The notes under the pieces: generated by a model
What the model was told of the DNA's origin: nothing
The model's input: only the letters and a program-made list of their open reading frames with translations
The model's database searches: none
Shown here: positions 5,954 to 12,060 of the stretch, in pieces
Position numbering within the stretch: position 1 is the first letter of the stretch
How the letters are laid out: each line of letters starts with the position of its first letter
Made by a program: the position numbers and the translations under genes
Assembly (NCBI GenBank): GCA_934572365.1
Contig: CAKTKX010000024.1
Span: 1-12,060, forward strand
Direction of reading: 5' to 3'
From: an uncultured Oscillospiraceae bacterium
GTDB taxonomy: Bacteria > Bacillota > Clostridia > Oscillospirales > Oscillospiraceae
Length of the DNA: 12,060 nucleotides

Positions 5954-5982
5954 TAGAAAACAAGCGCTTATTGTGCTATACT
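5954..5982 (+). promoter_or_regulatory. Extended -10 promoter of the lepB operon, with a palindrome in the spacer
   Basis: TGC followed by TATACT (5974-5982) is an extended -10. A weak -35, TAGAAA (5954-5959), is 17 bp upstream. The spacer contains the perfect palindrome AAGCGCTT (5962-5969), a place where a repressor could block the polymerase. Start near 5989 gives a leader of about 47 nt with a small ACGGC/GCCGT hairpin (6000-6013). No other promoter is evident before 12060, so it probably drives the whole downstream cluster. Confidence 0.65.
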
Positions 5983-6035
5983 AAAGGGAGAATATCCCGA
6001 CGGCACAGGCCGTTTTCTATGGGAGGGACGCTATA

Positions 6036-6632
6036 ATGGCAGAGAAGAGGAAGAAAAAGGAAGAGGAAAAGCTGGGCTGGCAGAAAAGCGTGCTGCTGTA
6101 CGCCCATGATATGTTGTATCTGCTTTTGATTGTGATGCTGCTGTTTCTGCTGGTGTTTCGGATCATCGTGGTGTCCGGCGGAAGTATGCGGATGACGCTG
6201 CTGGACGGAGATTATCTGCTTCTGCTGAACAATACGTTTTACCATACCCCTCAGCGGGGGGATATCGTCGTCATCAGCAAGGAATCCTTTGACGACGGCA
6301 AGCCCATCGTCAAGCGGGTCATTGCAACGGAAGGGCAGACCGTGGATATCAATTTTGAAACCGGAGAAGTTTCCGTGGACGGTGAGGTACTCCAGGAGGA
6401 CTATATCAATGCGCTGACCACCGTGGACGGCGGCGTTCACTTCCCGCTGACGGTGGCAGAGGGCTGCATTTTCGTGCTGGGGGACAACCGGGGCATTTCC
6501 AAGGACAGCCGCTACCCCGACGTGGGGCAGATCGACAGGCGGGAAGTGCTGGGCAAGGCGATTTTCCTGATGTATCCCGGCACGGACGAGGGGACGTATC
6601 CCAGAGAATTTGAGAGAGTCGGAGCGGTATAA
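6036..6632 (+). CDS. lepB: Signal peptidase I
   Basis: This 198-residue type I (Gram-positive SipS-like) signal peptidase cuts signal peptides from exported proteins on the outer face of the membrane. The N-terminus is strongly charged (residues 2-12), followed by one membrane helix at about 26-46. The catalytic Ser50 is in SGGSMRMTL, the general-base Lys93 is in IVKRVIATEGQ, and the box E GDNRGISKDSR lies near residues 150-160. The nucleophile box normally reads SGxSMxPTL; here the proline is Met53, an unusual change. ATG 6036 follows GGAGGG (6022-6027). The stop overlaps the start of rbgA by one base (TAATG), so the two are translationally coupled. Confidence 0.95.
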   Translation: MAEKRKKKEEEKLGWQKSVLLYAHDMLYLLLIVMLLFLLVFRIIVVSGGSMRMTLLDGDYLLLLNNTFYHTPQRGDIVVISKESFDDGKPIVKRVIATEGQTVDINFETGEVSVDGEVLQEDYINALTTVDGGVHFPLTVAEGCIFVLGDNRGISKDSRYPDVGQIDRREVLGKAIFLMYPGTDEGTYPREFERVGAV

Positions 6633-7498
6633 TGACAGATAACATGAACATTCAGTGGTATCCCGGCCACATGACCAAGACCCGGCGGCAGATCGAAGCG
6701 GATCTAAAGCTGGTGGACGCAGTGTGCGAGATCGTGGATGCCCGGATTCCCGTTTCCAGCCGGAATCCGGATATCGACGCCATCTGCGGAGATAAGCCCC
6801 GGATGATCGTGCTGAACCGCATGGATCTGGCAGACCCCACCGCGACCAAGAAGTGGGCGGAGTATTTTAAGAGAAAAGGCATGGCGGTCATCGCCACGGA
6901 CTGCAAAACGAAAAAAGGAATTTCCGGATTTACCCCCGCCGCGCGGCTGGCCTGTGCCGAAAAGCTGGAACGGGACGCCAAGCGGGGGATGAACCGTCCC
7001 CTCCGGGTGATGGTGGTGGGAATCCCCAATGTGGGCAAGTCCACCCTGATCAACCAGATTTCCGGCCGCAAAAGCGCGAAGGCGGAAAACCGTCCCGGCG
7101 TGACCCGGGGCAAGCAGTGGGTGACGGTGGACAGCGGTCTGCAATTGCTGGACACTCCCGGCATTCTGTGGCCGAAGTTTGAAGACCCGGAGGTGGGTAT
7201 GATGCTGGCCTACACCGGCGCGGTCAAGGAAGGCGTCATTGACCTTGAGGAGCTGGCGTACCGCCTGATGGAGCTGCTGCATCAATTCTATCCCCGGACC
7301 CTGCTGGAGCGCTACAAGGTGGAAGCGCCGGAGGGGACGCCCGGCTGGCAGCTGCTGGAAATGGCCGGAAGAAAGCGGGGCTATCTGATTTCCGGCGGGG
7401 AAGTGAACACCGAACGGATGGCAAAAGTCCTGCTGGATGAATTCAGAAGCGGAAAATTGGGTAATTTTACTCTGGAAATGCCGGAGGATATGGTATGA
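6632..7498 (+). CDS. rbgA: Ribosome biogenesis GTPase RbgA/YlqF
   Basis: This 288-residue circularly permuted GTPase is needed for late assembly of the 50S subunit in Firmicutes. The permuted order is plain: the G4 element comes first as NRMD (62-65), then G1 GIPNVGKST (130-138), the RPGVTRGKQW switch I region, and G3 DTPG (174-177) followed by ILWPKFEDPEVG. The N-terminal IQWYPGHMTKTRR segment and the C-terminal helical region (EELAYRLMELLHQFYP..., RKRGYLISGGEVN) match YlqF. The G4 motif has Arg where NKxD has Lys. ATG 6632 overlaps the lepB stop, with GGAG upstream; ATG 6644 is possible. The end overlaps rnhB as ATGA. Confidence 0.96.
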   Translation: MTDNMNIQWYPGHMTKTRRQIEADLKLVDAVCEIVDARIPVSSRNPDIDAICGDKPRMIVLNRMDLADPTATKKWAEYFKRKGMAVIATDCKTKKGISGFTPAARLACAEKLERDAKRGMNRPLRVMVVGIPNVGKSTLINQISGRKSAKAENRPGVTRGKQWVTVDSGLQLLDTPGILWPKFEDPEVGMMLAYTGAVKEGVIDLEELAYRLMELLHQFYPRTLLERYKVEAPEGTPGWQLLEMAGRKRGYLISGGEVNTERMAKVLLDEFRSGKLGNFTLEMPEDMV

Positions 7499-8109
7499 GC
7501 GACGGGAAAATGTGGGAAATTGAAGATGGATTCTTATCAGGCGGCGTGGGGACGATCTGTGGCGTGGACGAGGCGGGGCGCGGGCCGCTGGCTGGCCCTG
7601 TGTACGCGGCGGCGGTGATCCTGCCGCCCCATCTGGATATCCCCGGCCTGACGGACAGTAAAAAACTGACGGACAAAAAACGCCGGGAGCTGTTCCCCAT
7701 CATTCAGGAACAGGCAATCGCCTACGGGATCGGCTTTGCCACGGAGAAGGAAATCGACGAGATCAATATTTTGCAGGCCACGTTTCTTGCCATGGAGCGG
7801 GCGCTTGGGCAGCTTGCCGTAAAGCCTGACCTTGTTCTGATCGACGGAAACCGGGAAAAGGATTTCGGAATTCCAGTGAAAACCGTGGTCAAGGGGGACA
7901 GCCTCAGCGCCAATATCGCCGCGGCGTCGGTGCTTGCCAAGGTTTCCCGGGACGACTTTATGCTGGAAATGGCGAAGCAGTACCCAGAGTACGGCTTTGA
8001 CATCCACAAGGGCTATCCCACCCGGGCGCATTACGACGCCCTCCGCGCCTATGGTGCTTGCCCCATTCACCGGATGAGCTTCCTCAAAAAGTTCTATGGG
8101 GAAAAGTAA
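7495..8109 (+). CDS. rnhB: Ribonuclease HII
   Basis: This 204-residue enzyme cleaves RNA in RNA/DNA hybrids and starts removal of single ribonucleotides misincorporated in DNA. All four catalytic acids are present: D25 and E26 in GVDEAGRGPLAGPV, D117 in LIDGNR, and D135 in VKGDSLSANIAAASVLAKV. The spacing of 18 between the last two acids matches the E. coli enzyme. The C-terminal GYPTRAHYDAL segment is also typical. The start overlaps the rbgA stop (ATGA), and the end overlaps yraN by 14 nt. Confidence 0.97.
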   Translation: MSDGKMWEIEDGFLSGGVGTICGVDEAGRGPLAGPVYAAAVILPPHLDIPGLTDSKKLTDKKRRELFPIIQEQAIAYGIGFATEKEIDEINILQATFLAMERALGQLAVKPDLVLIDGNREKDFGIPVKTVVKGDSLSANIAAASVLAKVSRDDFMLEMAKQYPEYGFDIHKGYPTRAHYDALRAYGACPIHRMSFLKKFYGEK

Positions 8110-8461
8110 GCTGACAGGCGCTTGGGGCGAAGCACTGGCGGCGGAATATCTGCGGAAAAAGCGGTATACCGTCGTGGCAAGCGGCTACCGCTGCCGGTTC
8201 GGGGAAATCGACCTCATTGTCAAAAACAAAGCCTTTTTGGTATTTGTGGAGGTAAAACTTCGGAAATCGGCGGATTTTGCTCAGGCGATGGAGTATGTTG
8301 ACCGGAAAAAGCAGGACAGGATCCGCACCACCGCCGCATTGTATTTATCCGAAAACCCCACGGACTTACAGCCCCGGTTTGACGTTATTGAAATCTACGC
8401 ACCGGATGGAACCCAGACGCTTCACCCGGAAATTCACCATTTGGAGGATGCCTTTCAATGA
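8096..8461 (+). CDS. yraN: YraN/UPF0102 family nuclease-like protein
   Basis: This 121-residue protein is the standard size for UPF0102. It keeps the family's PD-(D/E)xK-type elements: GAWGE with E12, FGEIDLIV with D39, and FVEVKLRK with E52 and K54, followed by a basic DRKKQDRIRTTAALYL helix. The fold is that of archaeal Holliday-junction resolvase-like nucleases; the biological role of YraN is not settled. It commonly sits next to rnhB, as here. It begins inside the end of rnhB, and its stop overlaps the start of the dipeptidase gene (ATGA), implying coupled translation. Confidence 0.92.
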   Translation: MGKSKLTGAWGEALAAEYLRKKRYTVVASGYRCRFGEIDLIVKNKAFLVFVEVKLRKSADFAQAMEYVDRKKQDRIRTTAALYLSENPTDLQPRFDVIEIYAPDGTQTLHPEIHHLEDAFQ

Positions 8462-9423
8462 ATTTTCCTGTGATCGACCTGCATTGTGATACAGTGCTTG
8501 CACTTCTGGGCGACGATATGAATCAGGCGGGCAGCCTGCGGAAGAACGGCTTCCATATCGATCTGGAGCGGGCGTCCCGGCTGGGGGGCTATGCCCAGTG
8601 CTTTGCCTGCTTCACCACGCCCTTTATGGAGAAACGTCATCATGTGTCGCCTGTGGTCGCCTTTGAGCGGGAGATCGCCACGCTCCAGCGGGAAATGGAC
8701 AAGAACAAGGATTTGATTTCCATAGCCTATTCCCCAAAGGAAATTGAAGAAAACCGGAAGAACGGAAAGATGTCCGCCATCCTGACGCTGGAAGGAACTG
8801 CCGGAATCGGATACGACCCGGAGCTGCTGAGTAGCCTTTGGCTCATCGGCTTCCGGATTTCCAGCCTCGGCTGGAACGAAAAGAATCCCCTCACCGGCTC
8901 TCATGAGACGGGCGGCGGGTTAACTGACCAAGGGCGGGCATATGTCAGAGAGGCTCAGAGACTGGGAATGCTGATCGACGTCAGCCATATCAGCGACGAG
9001 GGCTTCTGGGATATTATGGATATCACCCAGGCGCCCATCGTCGCCACCCATTCCAACAGCCGCGCTGTCTGGAACAACAGCCGCAACCTGACGGACGACA
9101 TGTTCCGCGCCATCGTCCAGACCGGCGGCGTGGCCGGGTACAACGTCTGCGCGGAGTTCACCGGGGAGAAGCCCACTTTGGACACCATGTGCGACCACAT
9201 TCTTCATTTTATGGAGCTTGATCCCAGCGGAAAGCACATTGCCCTGGGCGGCGATCTGGACGGAATTTCCGAAATGCCCGCCGGGTTTGAGGGCGTCCAG
9301 AGCTGGCCTGCCCTTGCCCAGCGACTGCTGGAACGCGGGCTGGATGAGAAGACGGTGGGCGACATTTTCTGGAACAATGCCATTGGAGTGATGGAATGTG
9401 CTGTATGTGACCACGCGAAATAA
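8458..9423 (+). CDS. Membrane dipeptidase-like metallopeptidase (peptidase M19)
   Basis: This 321-residue zinc peptidase belongs to the renal-dipeptidase family, which hydrolyses dipeptides and often accepts D-amino acids at the C-terminal position. The metal-binding set is visible: DLHCD (D7, H9, D11), E112 in LTLEGT, H177 in DVSH, H198 in ATHSNSR, and D266/D268 in GGDLDG. No signal peptide or membrane helix is seen, so it is probably cytosolic despite the family name. It lies between yraN and a threonine-synthase-like gene and overlaps both. A role in recycling peptides, possibly from peptidoglycan, fits the later genes of the operon but is inferred. Confidence 0.93.
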   Translation: MNFPVIDLHCDTVLALLGDDMNQAGSLRKNGFHIDLERASRLGGYAQCFACFTTPFMEKRHHVSPVVAFEREIATLQREMDKNKDLISIAYSPKEIEENRKNGKMSAILTLEGTAGIGYDPELLSSLWLIGFRISSLGWNEKNPLTGSHETGGGLTDQGRAYVREAQRLGMLIDVSHISDEGFWDIMDITQAPIVATHSNSRAVWNNSRNLTDDMFRAIVQTGGVAGYNVCAEFTGEKPTLDTMCDHILHFMELDPSGKHIALGGDLDGISEMPAGFEGVQSWPALAQRLLERGLDEKTVGDIFWNNAIGVMECAVCDHAK

Positions 9424-10429
9424 CCGGGACGCCTACACCGCCCAGCGTGTCCTGCGGGAAAACCGGGGGCCGGACGGCGGGCTGTATGTGCCGTTCCGGG
9501 AGCCTGTTTTCTCCCGGGAGGAGATCGACGCTTTGAAAGAGAAATCTTTCCACCAGTGCGTCGCCGAGGTGCTGAACCGGCTGTTTAACACGAAGCTGAC
9601 CCGGTGGGATGTGGAATTCTGCGTCGGGCGCTATCCCGTCCGGTTGGTGAACCTGCCCCAGCGGATCATTGCCGGGGAGTGCTGGCACAACCCGGAATGG
9701 ACGTTTGACCATTTGGTACACATTCTGGGGGAGCAGCTGCGGGGCGGCTGCCCGGGGGCAGACGGCGGCTGGGCGAAAACCGCCGTGGGAATCGCCGTGC
9801 TGTTCGGCATTTTCGGTGAGTTTGCCCGGGCGGGAATTACGGAGCATGAAAAGCGCGTGGATATTTCCGTGGTGTGCGGCAATTTTGACCTGCCCATGAG
9901 CGCGTGGTACGCCCGGGCGTGGGGACTGCCCATCGGGAATATTATCTGCTGCTGCAACGAAAACGGGAATCTGTGGAATCTGATTCACCACGGCCAGTTC
10001 CGCACGGACACCGTCAGCGTCCCCACCGGCACCCCGGAGGTGGATGTGACCCTGCCCGGGGGGCTGGAACGGTTGATTTACGCCTGCGGCGGACTGGCGG
10101 AGGTGGACAGTTATCTGGATGCCTGCCGCCGGGGTGGGATGTATTGCCCGAGAGACAGCGCACTTTCCCGGTTGGGAGAGGGGCTGGATATTAGTGTGGT
10201 CAGCAGCCGCCGGATGATCTCTACCATTTCCGGTATTCGCGGTTCTGCGGGGTATCTGCTGTCGCCCTACGCCGCTCTTGCTTACGCGGGACTGCTGGAT
10301 TTCCGGGGCAGGACAGGGGAGAGCTGCTACGCCCTGGTGCTGGCGGAGAAAAGCCCCATCTGCGATGCCGGAACCGTTGCGAATGCCCTGGGCGTTTCCG
10401 AGGACGCGCTGGAACAGTATATGGAGTAG
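9398..10429 (+). CDS. Threonine synthase-like protein lacking the PLP lysine (probable pseudoenzyme)
   Basis: This 343-residue protein starts with the threonine synthase N-terminal domain (YVTTRNNRDAYTAQRVL...GPDGGLYVP) and later shows VVCGNFDLPMSAWYARAWGLPI, matching the V-P-S-G-N-F-G...LGLP region of ThrC. GYLLSPYAALAY near the C-terminus matches GYTSEPHAAVAY. The catalytic segment is degenerate: HGPTLAFKD of ThrC aligns with HNPEWTFDH (97-105), so the PLP-binding Lys is Asp104. The central GDTGxA phosphate-binding region is missing, which explains the length of 343 against about 430-500. It is unlikely to make threonine. The start is GTG 9398, 26 nt inside the dipeptidase gene, with GGAG upstream. 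There is no frameshift and composition matches the neighbours, so it looks like a maintained paralogue rather than decay. Confidence 0.8.
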   Translation: MLYVTTRNNRDAYTAQRVLRENRGPDGGLYVPFREPVFSREEIDALKEKSFHQCVAEVLNRLFNTKLTRWDVEFCVGRYPVRLVNLPQRIIAGECWHNPEWTFDHLVHILGEQLRGGCPGADGGWAKTAVGIAVLFGIFGEFARAGITEHEKRVDISVVCGNFDLPMSAWYARAWGLPIGNIICCCNENGNLWNLIHHGQFRTDTVSVPTGTPEVDVTLPGGLERLIYACGGLAEVDSYLDACRRGGMYCPRDSALSRLGEGLDISVVSSRRMISTISGIRGSAGYLLSPYAALAYAGLLDFRGRTGESCYALVLAEKSPICDAGTVANALGVSEDALEQYME

Positions 10430-10463
10430 AAAGAACCTTTTGTCCCCCTGAAGGAGGATGCCA

Positions 10464-11630
10464 ATGATCCGCTATATAAAGATAGCCTGCCTGACCGTGA
10501 TCGTTGCCATTGCGCTGGTATCGGCGGTGTTTTTCTCGTACAAATGCATACGGCAAGCTACCGTGGACGCCGCTCCGGAGGAAACCACGGCGGCGACCGA
10601 AGCCACAACCCCGGAAACCGAGGCCACGACGGTTCCCACGGAGGAAACCGTTCCGGAGGAAACGGCGGTGGAAACGACTGTGCCGGAGGAGACCGCCTCC
10701 GTAGAGACGGAAGCACCGAAGGTTACGATTGATGCGGTTCCTTACTACCATCAGTCGGAATATCCCGACATTCGGTACGGCAACGGCACGATTGCAACCA
10801 GCGGGAGCAGTGTCGCCGCGCTGGCCATGGTTGCGACCTATATGACCGACCATGTCTACAGCCCAGCCGATATCGCCGATTACGCGGTGCAGTACGGCGG
10901 AAGCCATTACGGGCGGCTGGAAAAGGTGTCCGATCTGATGCAGATTCCCTGGAAACGGGCGCTGAATGTGAACGAAGCGCTGAAAGCCGTCCGGGAAGGG
11001 AAGGTGGCCATTGCGCTGATGGGATCGAGGTCTGTATTTCAGAGCGGAAATCACTTCGTTGTTCTGACCGGCGTCACGGATGATGGGAAAATCCGGGTGC
11101 TGGATCCGGATGACAGGGATTACAACACCTGGGGCGTGGGGGAACTGCTGGAAAACGGCTTCCCGGACGGAAAGCTGATTGCCGGTTACGAGGGCGCGTG
11201 GGTTTACGACAAGACGCAGATGCCCGAAGAACCGTTTATTTACGAGCCGGAACCGGCTCCCGAGGAGTCCCGCTATCCCGGCCTGGAGCTGACGGACGCG
11301 GAAGTGAAGCTGATGGCCGACCTGATTTTCATGGAAGCCCAGAGCGAACCCTTTGAGGGGCAGCAGGCGGTGGCAGAGGTGATCCTCAACCGCCTGAAAT
11401 CCGGGAATTTCCAGTCCTCCGTCAACAGCATCATATACGCAGAGGATCAGTTTACGGGTGTGAAGAATCTGTATCTAGCGAAGCCCACGGACACCCAGTA
11501 CAAGGCCGTGGAGCGGGCGCTGAACGGGCCGTATGTGCTGCCCGAGGACGTGGTTTTTTATGCAAAATTTGCCGTGAACAAGAAGATTTGGGGGACGATC
11601 GGCTCTCACGTCTTCTGCTACAGCTATTAG
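10464..11630 (+). CDS. Membrane-anchored C39-like (Cys to Ser) and SleB-type cell-wall hydrolase fusion
   Basis: This 388-residue protein appears to be anchored outside the membrane. One N-terminal helix (about 5-26) is followed by a Thr/Glu/Pro-rich linker of imperfect VPEET repeats (about 33-86). Residues about 90-236 resemble the peptidase C39-like fold: VPYYHQ, then GSSVAALAMV, then H197 in GNHFVVLTGV and D214 in VLDPDD. The catalytic Cys position of the GCGxTSLAMV motif is Ser115, so this domain is probably not a protease. Residues about 276-388 form a SleB-type Hydrolase_2 domain: LMADLIFMEAQSEPFEGQQAVAEVILNRL with likely catalytic E291, and IGSHVFCY at the end. SleB proteins cleave spore-cortex or cell-wall peptidoglycan. 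ATG 10464 follows AAGGAGG (10451-10457); the ATG at 10458 overlaps that site. It lies 34 nt after the previous gene. Confidence 0.85.
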   Translation: MIRYIKIACLTVIVAIALVSAVFFSYKCIRQATVDAAPEETTAATEATTPETEATTVPTEETVPEETAVETTVPEETASVETEAPKVTIDAVPYYHQSEYPDIRYGNGTIATSGSSVAALAMVATYMTDHVYSPADIADYAVQYGGSHYGRLEKVSDLMQIPWKRALNVNEALKAVREGKVAIALMGSRSVFQSGNHFVVLTGVTDDGKIRVLDPDDRDYNTWGVGELLENGFPDGKLIAGYEGAWVYDKTQMPEEPFIYEPEPAPEESRYPGLELTDAEVKLMADLIFMEAQSEPFEGQQAVAEVILNRLKSGNFQSSVNSIIYAEDQFTGVKNLYLAKPTDTQYKAVERALNGPYVLPEDVVFYAKFAVNKKIWGTIGSHVFCYSY

Positions 11631-11668
11631 GGGTTTCAGATAGACCCCAACGATTAAGGAGGTGTTCC

Positions 11669-12060
11669 ATGGCTCTTTACGCCATCGGCGACCTGCATCT
11701 ATGCCTGGGAGCCCCGAAGCCCATGGACATCTTCGGCGGCGCCTGGGTGGGCTACATGGACAAGCTCAAAGACGGCTTGTCCGTCATCCGTCCGGAGGAT
11801 ACCACGGTGTTGCTGGGGGATTTGAGCTGGGCGCTGGATTTATCCGGCGCGAAAGCGGATTTTGCCTGGATCAATGCCATTCCCGGGCGGAAGATCATTC
11901 TCAAGGGGAATCACGATTACTGGTGGAGTACGGCGGCAAAGTTCCAAAAATTCTGCCAGGAAAACGGCTTTGAAAACCTGAATCTTCTGAACAACAACTG
12001 CTATGAATATGAGGGCACCGCCATCTGCGGCACCCGGGGGTGGTTTTACGAGGAAGAACG
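11669..12060 (+). CDS. Metallophosphoesterase (predicted phosphohydrolase), 3' end outside the window
   Basis: The first 130 residues of a calcineurin-like phosphoesterase; the reading frame is open to the window edge. Metal-binding motifs are AIGDLHL near the N-terminus, LLGDLSW about 50 residues in, and KGNHDYWW further on, followed by AICGTRGWFYEEE. This matches the COG1768-type predicted phosphohydrolases widespread in Clostridia, whose substrate is unknown. The start is fixed by TAAGGAGGTG (11655-11664), a full-length match to the 16S anti-Shine-Dalgarno, 6 nt before ATG 11669. The gap to the SleB-type gene is 38 nt, with only a weak GGGGT/ACCCC stem and no T tract, so it probably belongs to the same operon. 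The C-terminal GHxH motif would lie beyond the window. Confidence 0.9.
   Translation, partial: MALYAIGDLHLCLGAPKPMDIFGGAWVGYMDKLKDGLSVIRPEDTTVLLGDLSWALDLSGAKADFAWINAIPGRKIILKGNHDYWWSTAAKFQKFCQENGFENLNLLNNNCYEYEGTAICGTRGWFYEEE

Noticed and set aside
5722..6035. CRISPR array
   Set aside because: The repeats are different palindromes with no regular spacer-repeat period and no cas gene nearby.
10577..10689. Four internal GGAGG motifs that look like ribosome binding sites
   Set aside because: They encode Glu-Glu or Glu-containing pairs of the linker, with no suitably placed start codon leading to a plausible protein. Pausing is possible but not shown.
10221..11054. 277-codon minus-strand open frame opposite the thrC-like and SleB-type genes
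   Set aside because: Its Arg/Gly/Phe-rich repeats are the reverse of the acidic Thr/Glu linker; no domain is visible.
11630..11648. GGGGT/ACCCC hairpin as a terminator between the SleB-type and phosphoesterase genes
   Set aside because: It is only 5 bp with a 9-nt loop and no T tract, and it starts within the stop codon.

Overview
The window looks like chromosomal DNA of a GC-rich, Gram-positive anaerobe of the class Clostridia, most likely in or near the Oscillospirales/Ruminococcaceae. This is an inference from four signs: the rplS-lepB-rbgA-rnhB-yraN gene order, strong AGGAGG ribosome binding sites, consensus sigma-A promoters, and protein types such as a ferredoxin:thioredoxin-reductase-like mini-protein, BppU and SleB-type domains. 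Every gene I can support lies on the + strand.

Layout. Bases 1-1580 hold a GNAT acetyltransferase, a two-domain Nudix protein with a degenerate first domain and an intact second one, and a 65-residue cysteine-rich FTR-like protein under its own perfect-consensus promoter. A tRNA-Leu(CAG) with its own promoter and terminator follows (1591-1778). Next come a MATE exporter (1844-3247) with promoter and terminator, and an isolated 612-residue protein (3345-5183) that joins a phage baseplate BppU-like N-terminus to a calcineurin-like phosphoesterase. Its ribosome binding site lies inside a strong hairpin. rplS (5338-5679) has an extended -10 promoter, a short leader and a clean terminator.

The gene-free stretch 5722-6035 contains the most unusual structure in the window: two 83-nt modules (5748-5830 and 5835-5917), each foldable into a four-way cloverleaf and arranged as inverted copies around a 4-nt spacer. 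A lepB promoter and leader follow.

From 6036 to the window end, eight genes are packed with overlaps or gaps under 40 nt and look like one operon: signal peptidase I, the RbgA/YlqF ribosome-assembly GTPase, RNase HII, the YraN nuclease-like protein, an M19 dipeptidase, a threonine-synthase-like protein without the PLP lysine, a membrane-anchored C39-like/SleB-like wall protein, and a metallophosphoesterase cut by the window edge. The first four are conserved housekeeping functions (secretion, 50S assembly, ribonucleotide removal). The later ones point to peptide or cell-wall metabolism, but two of them appear to be pseudoenzymes in whole or in part, so their exact roles are open.
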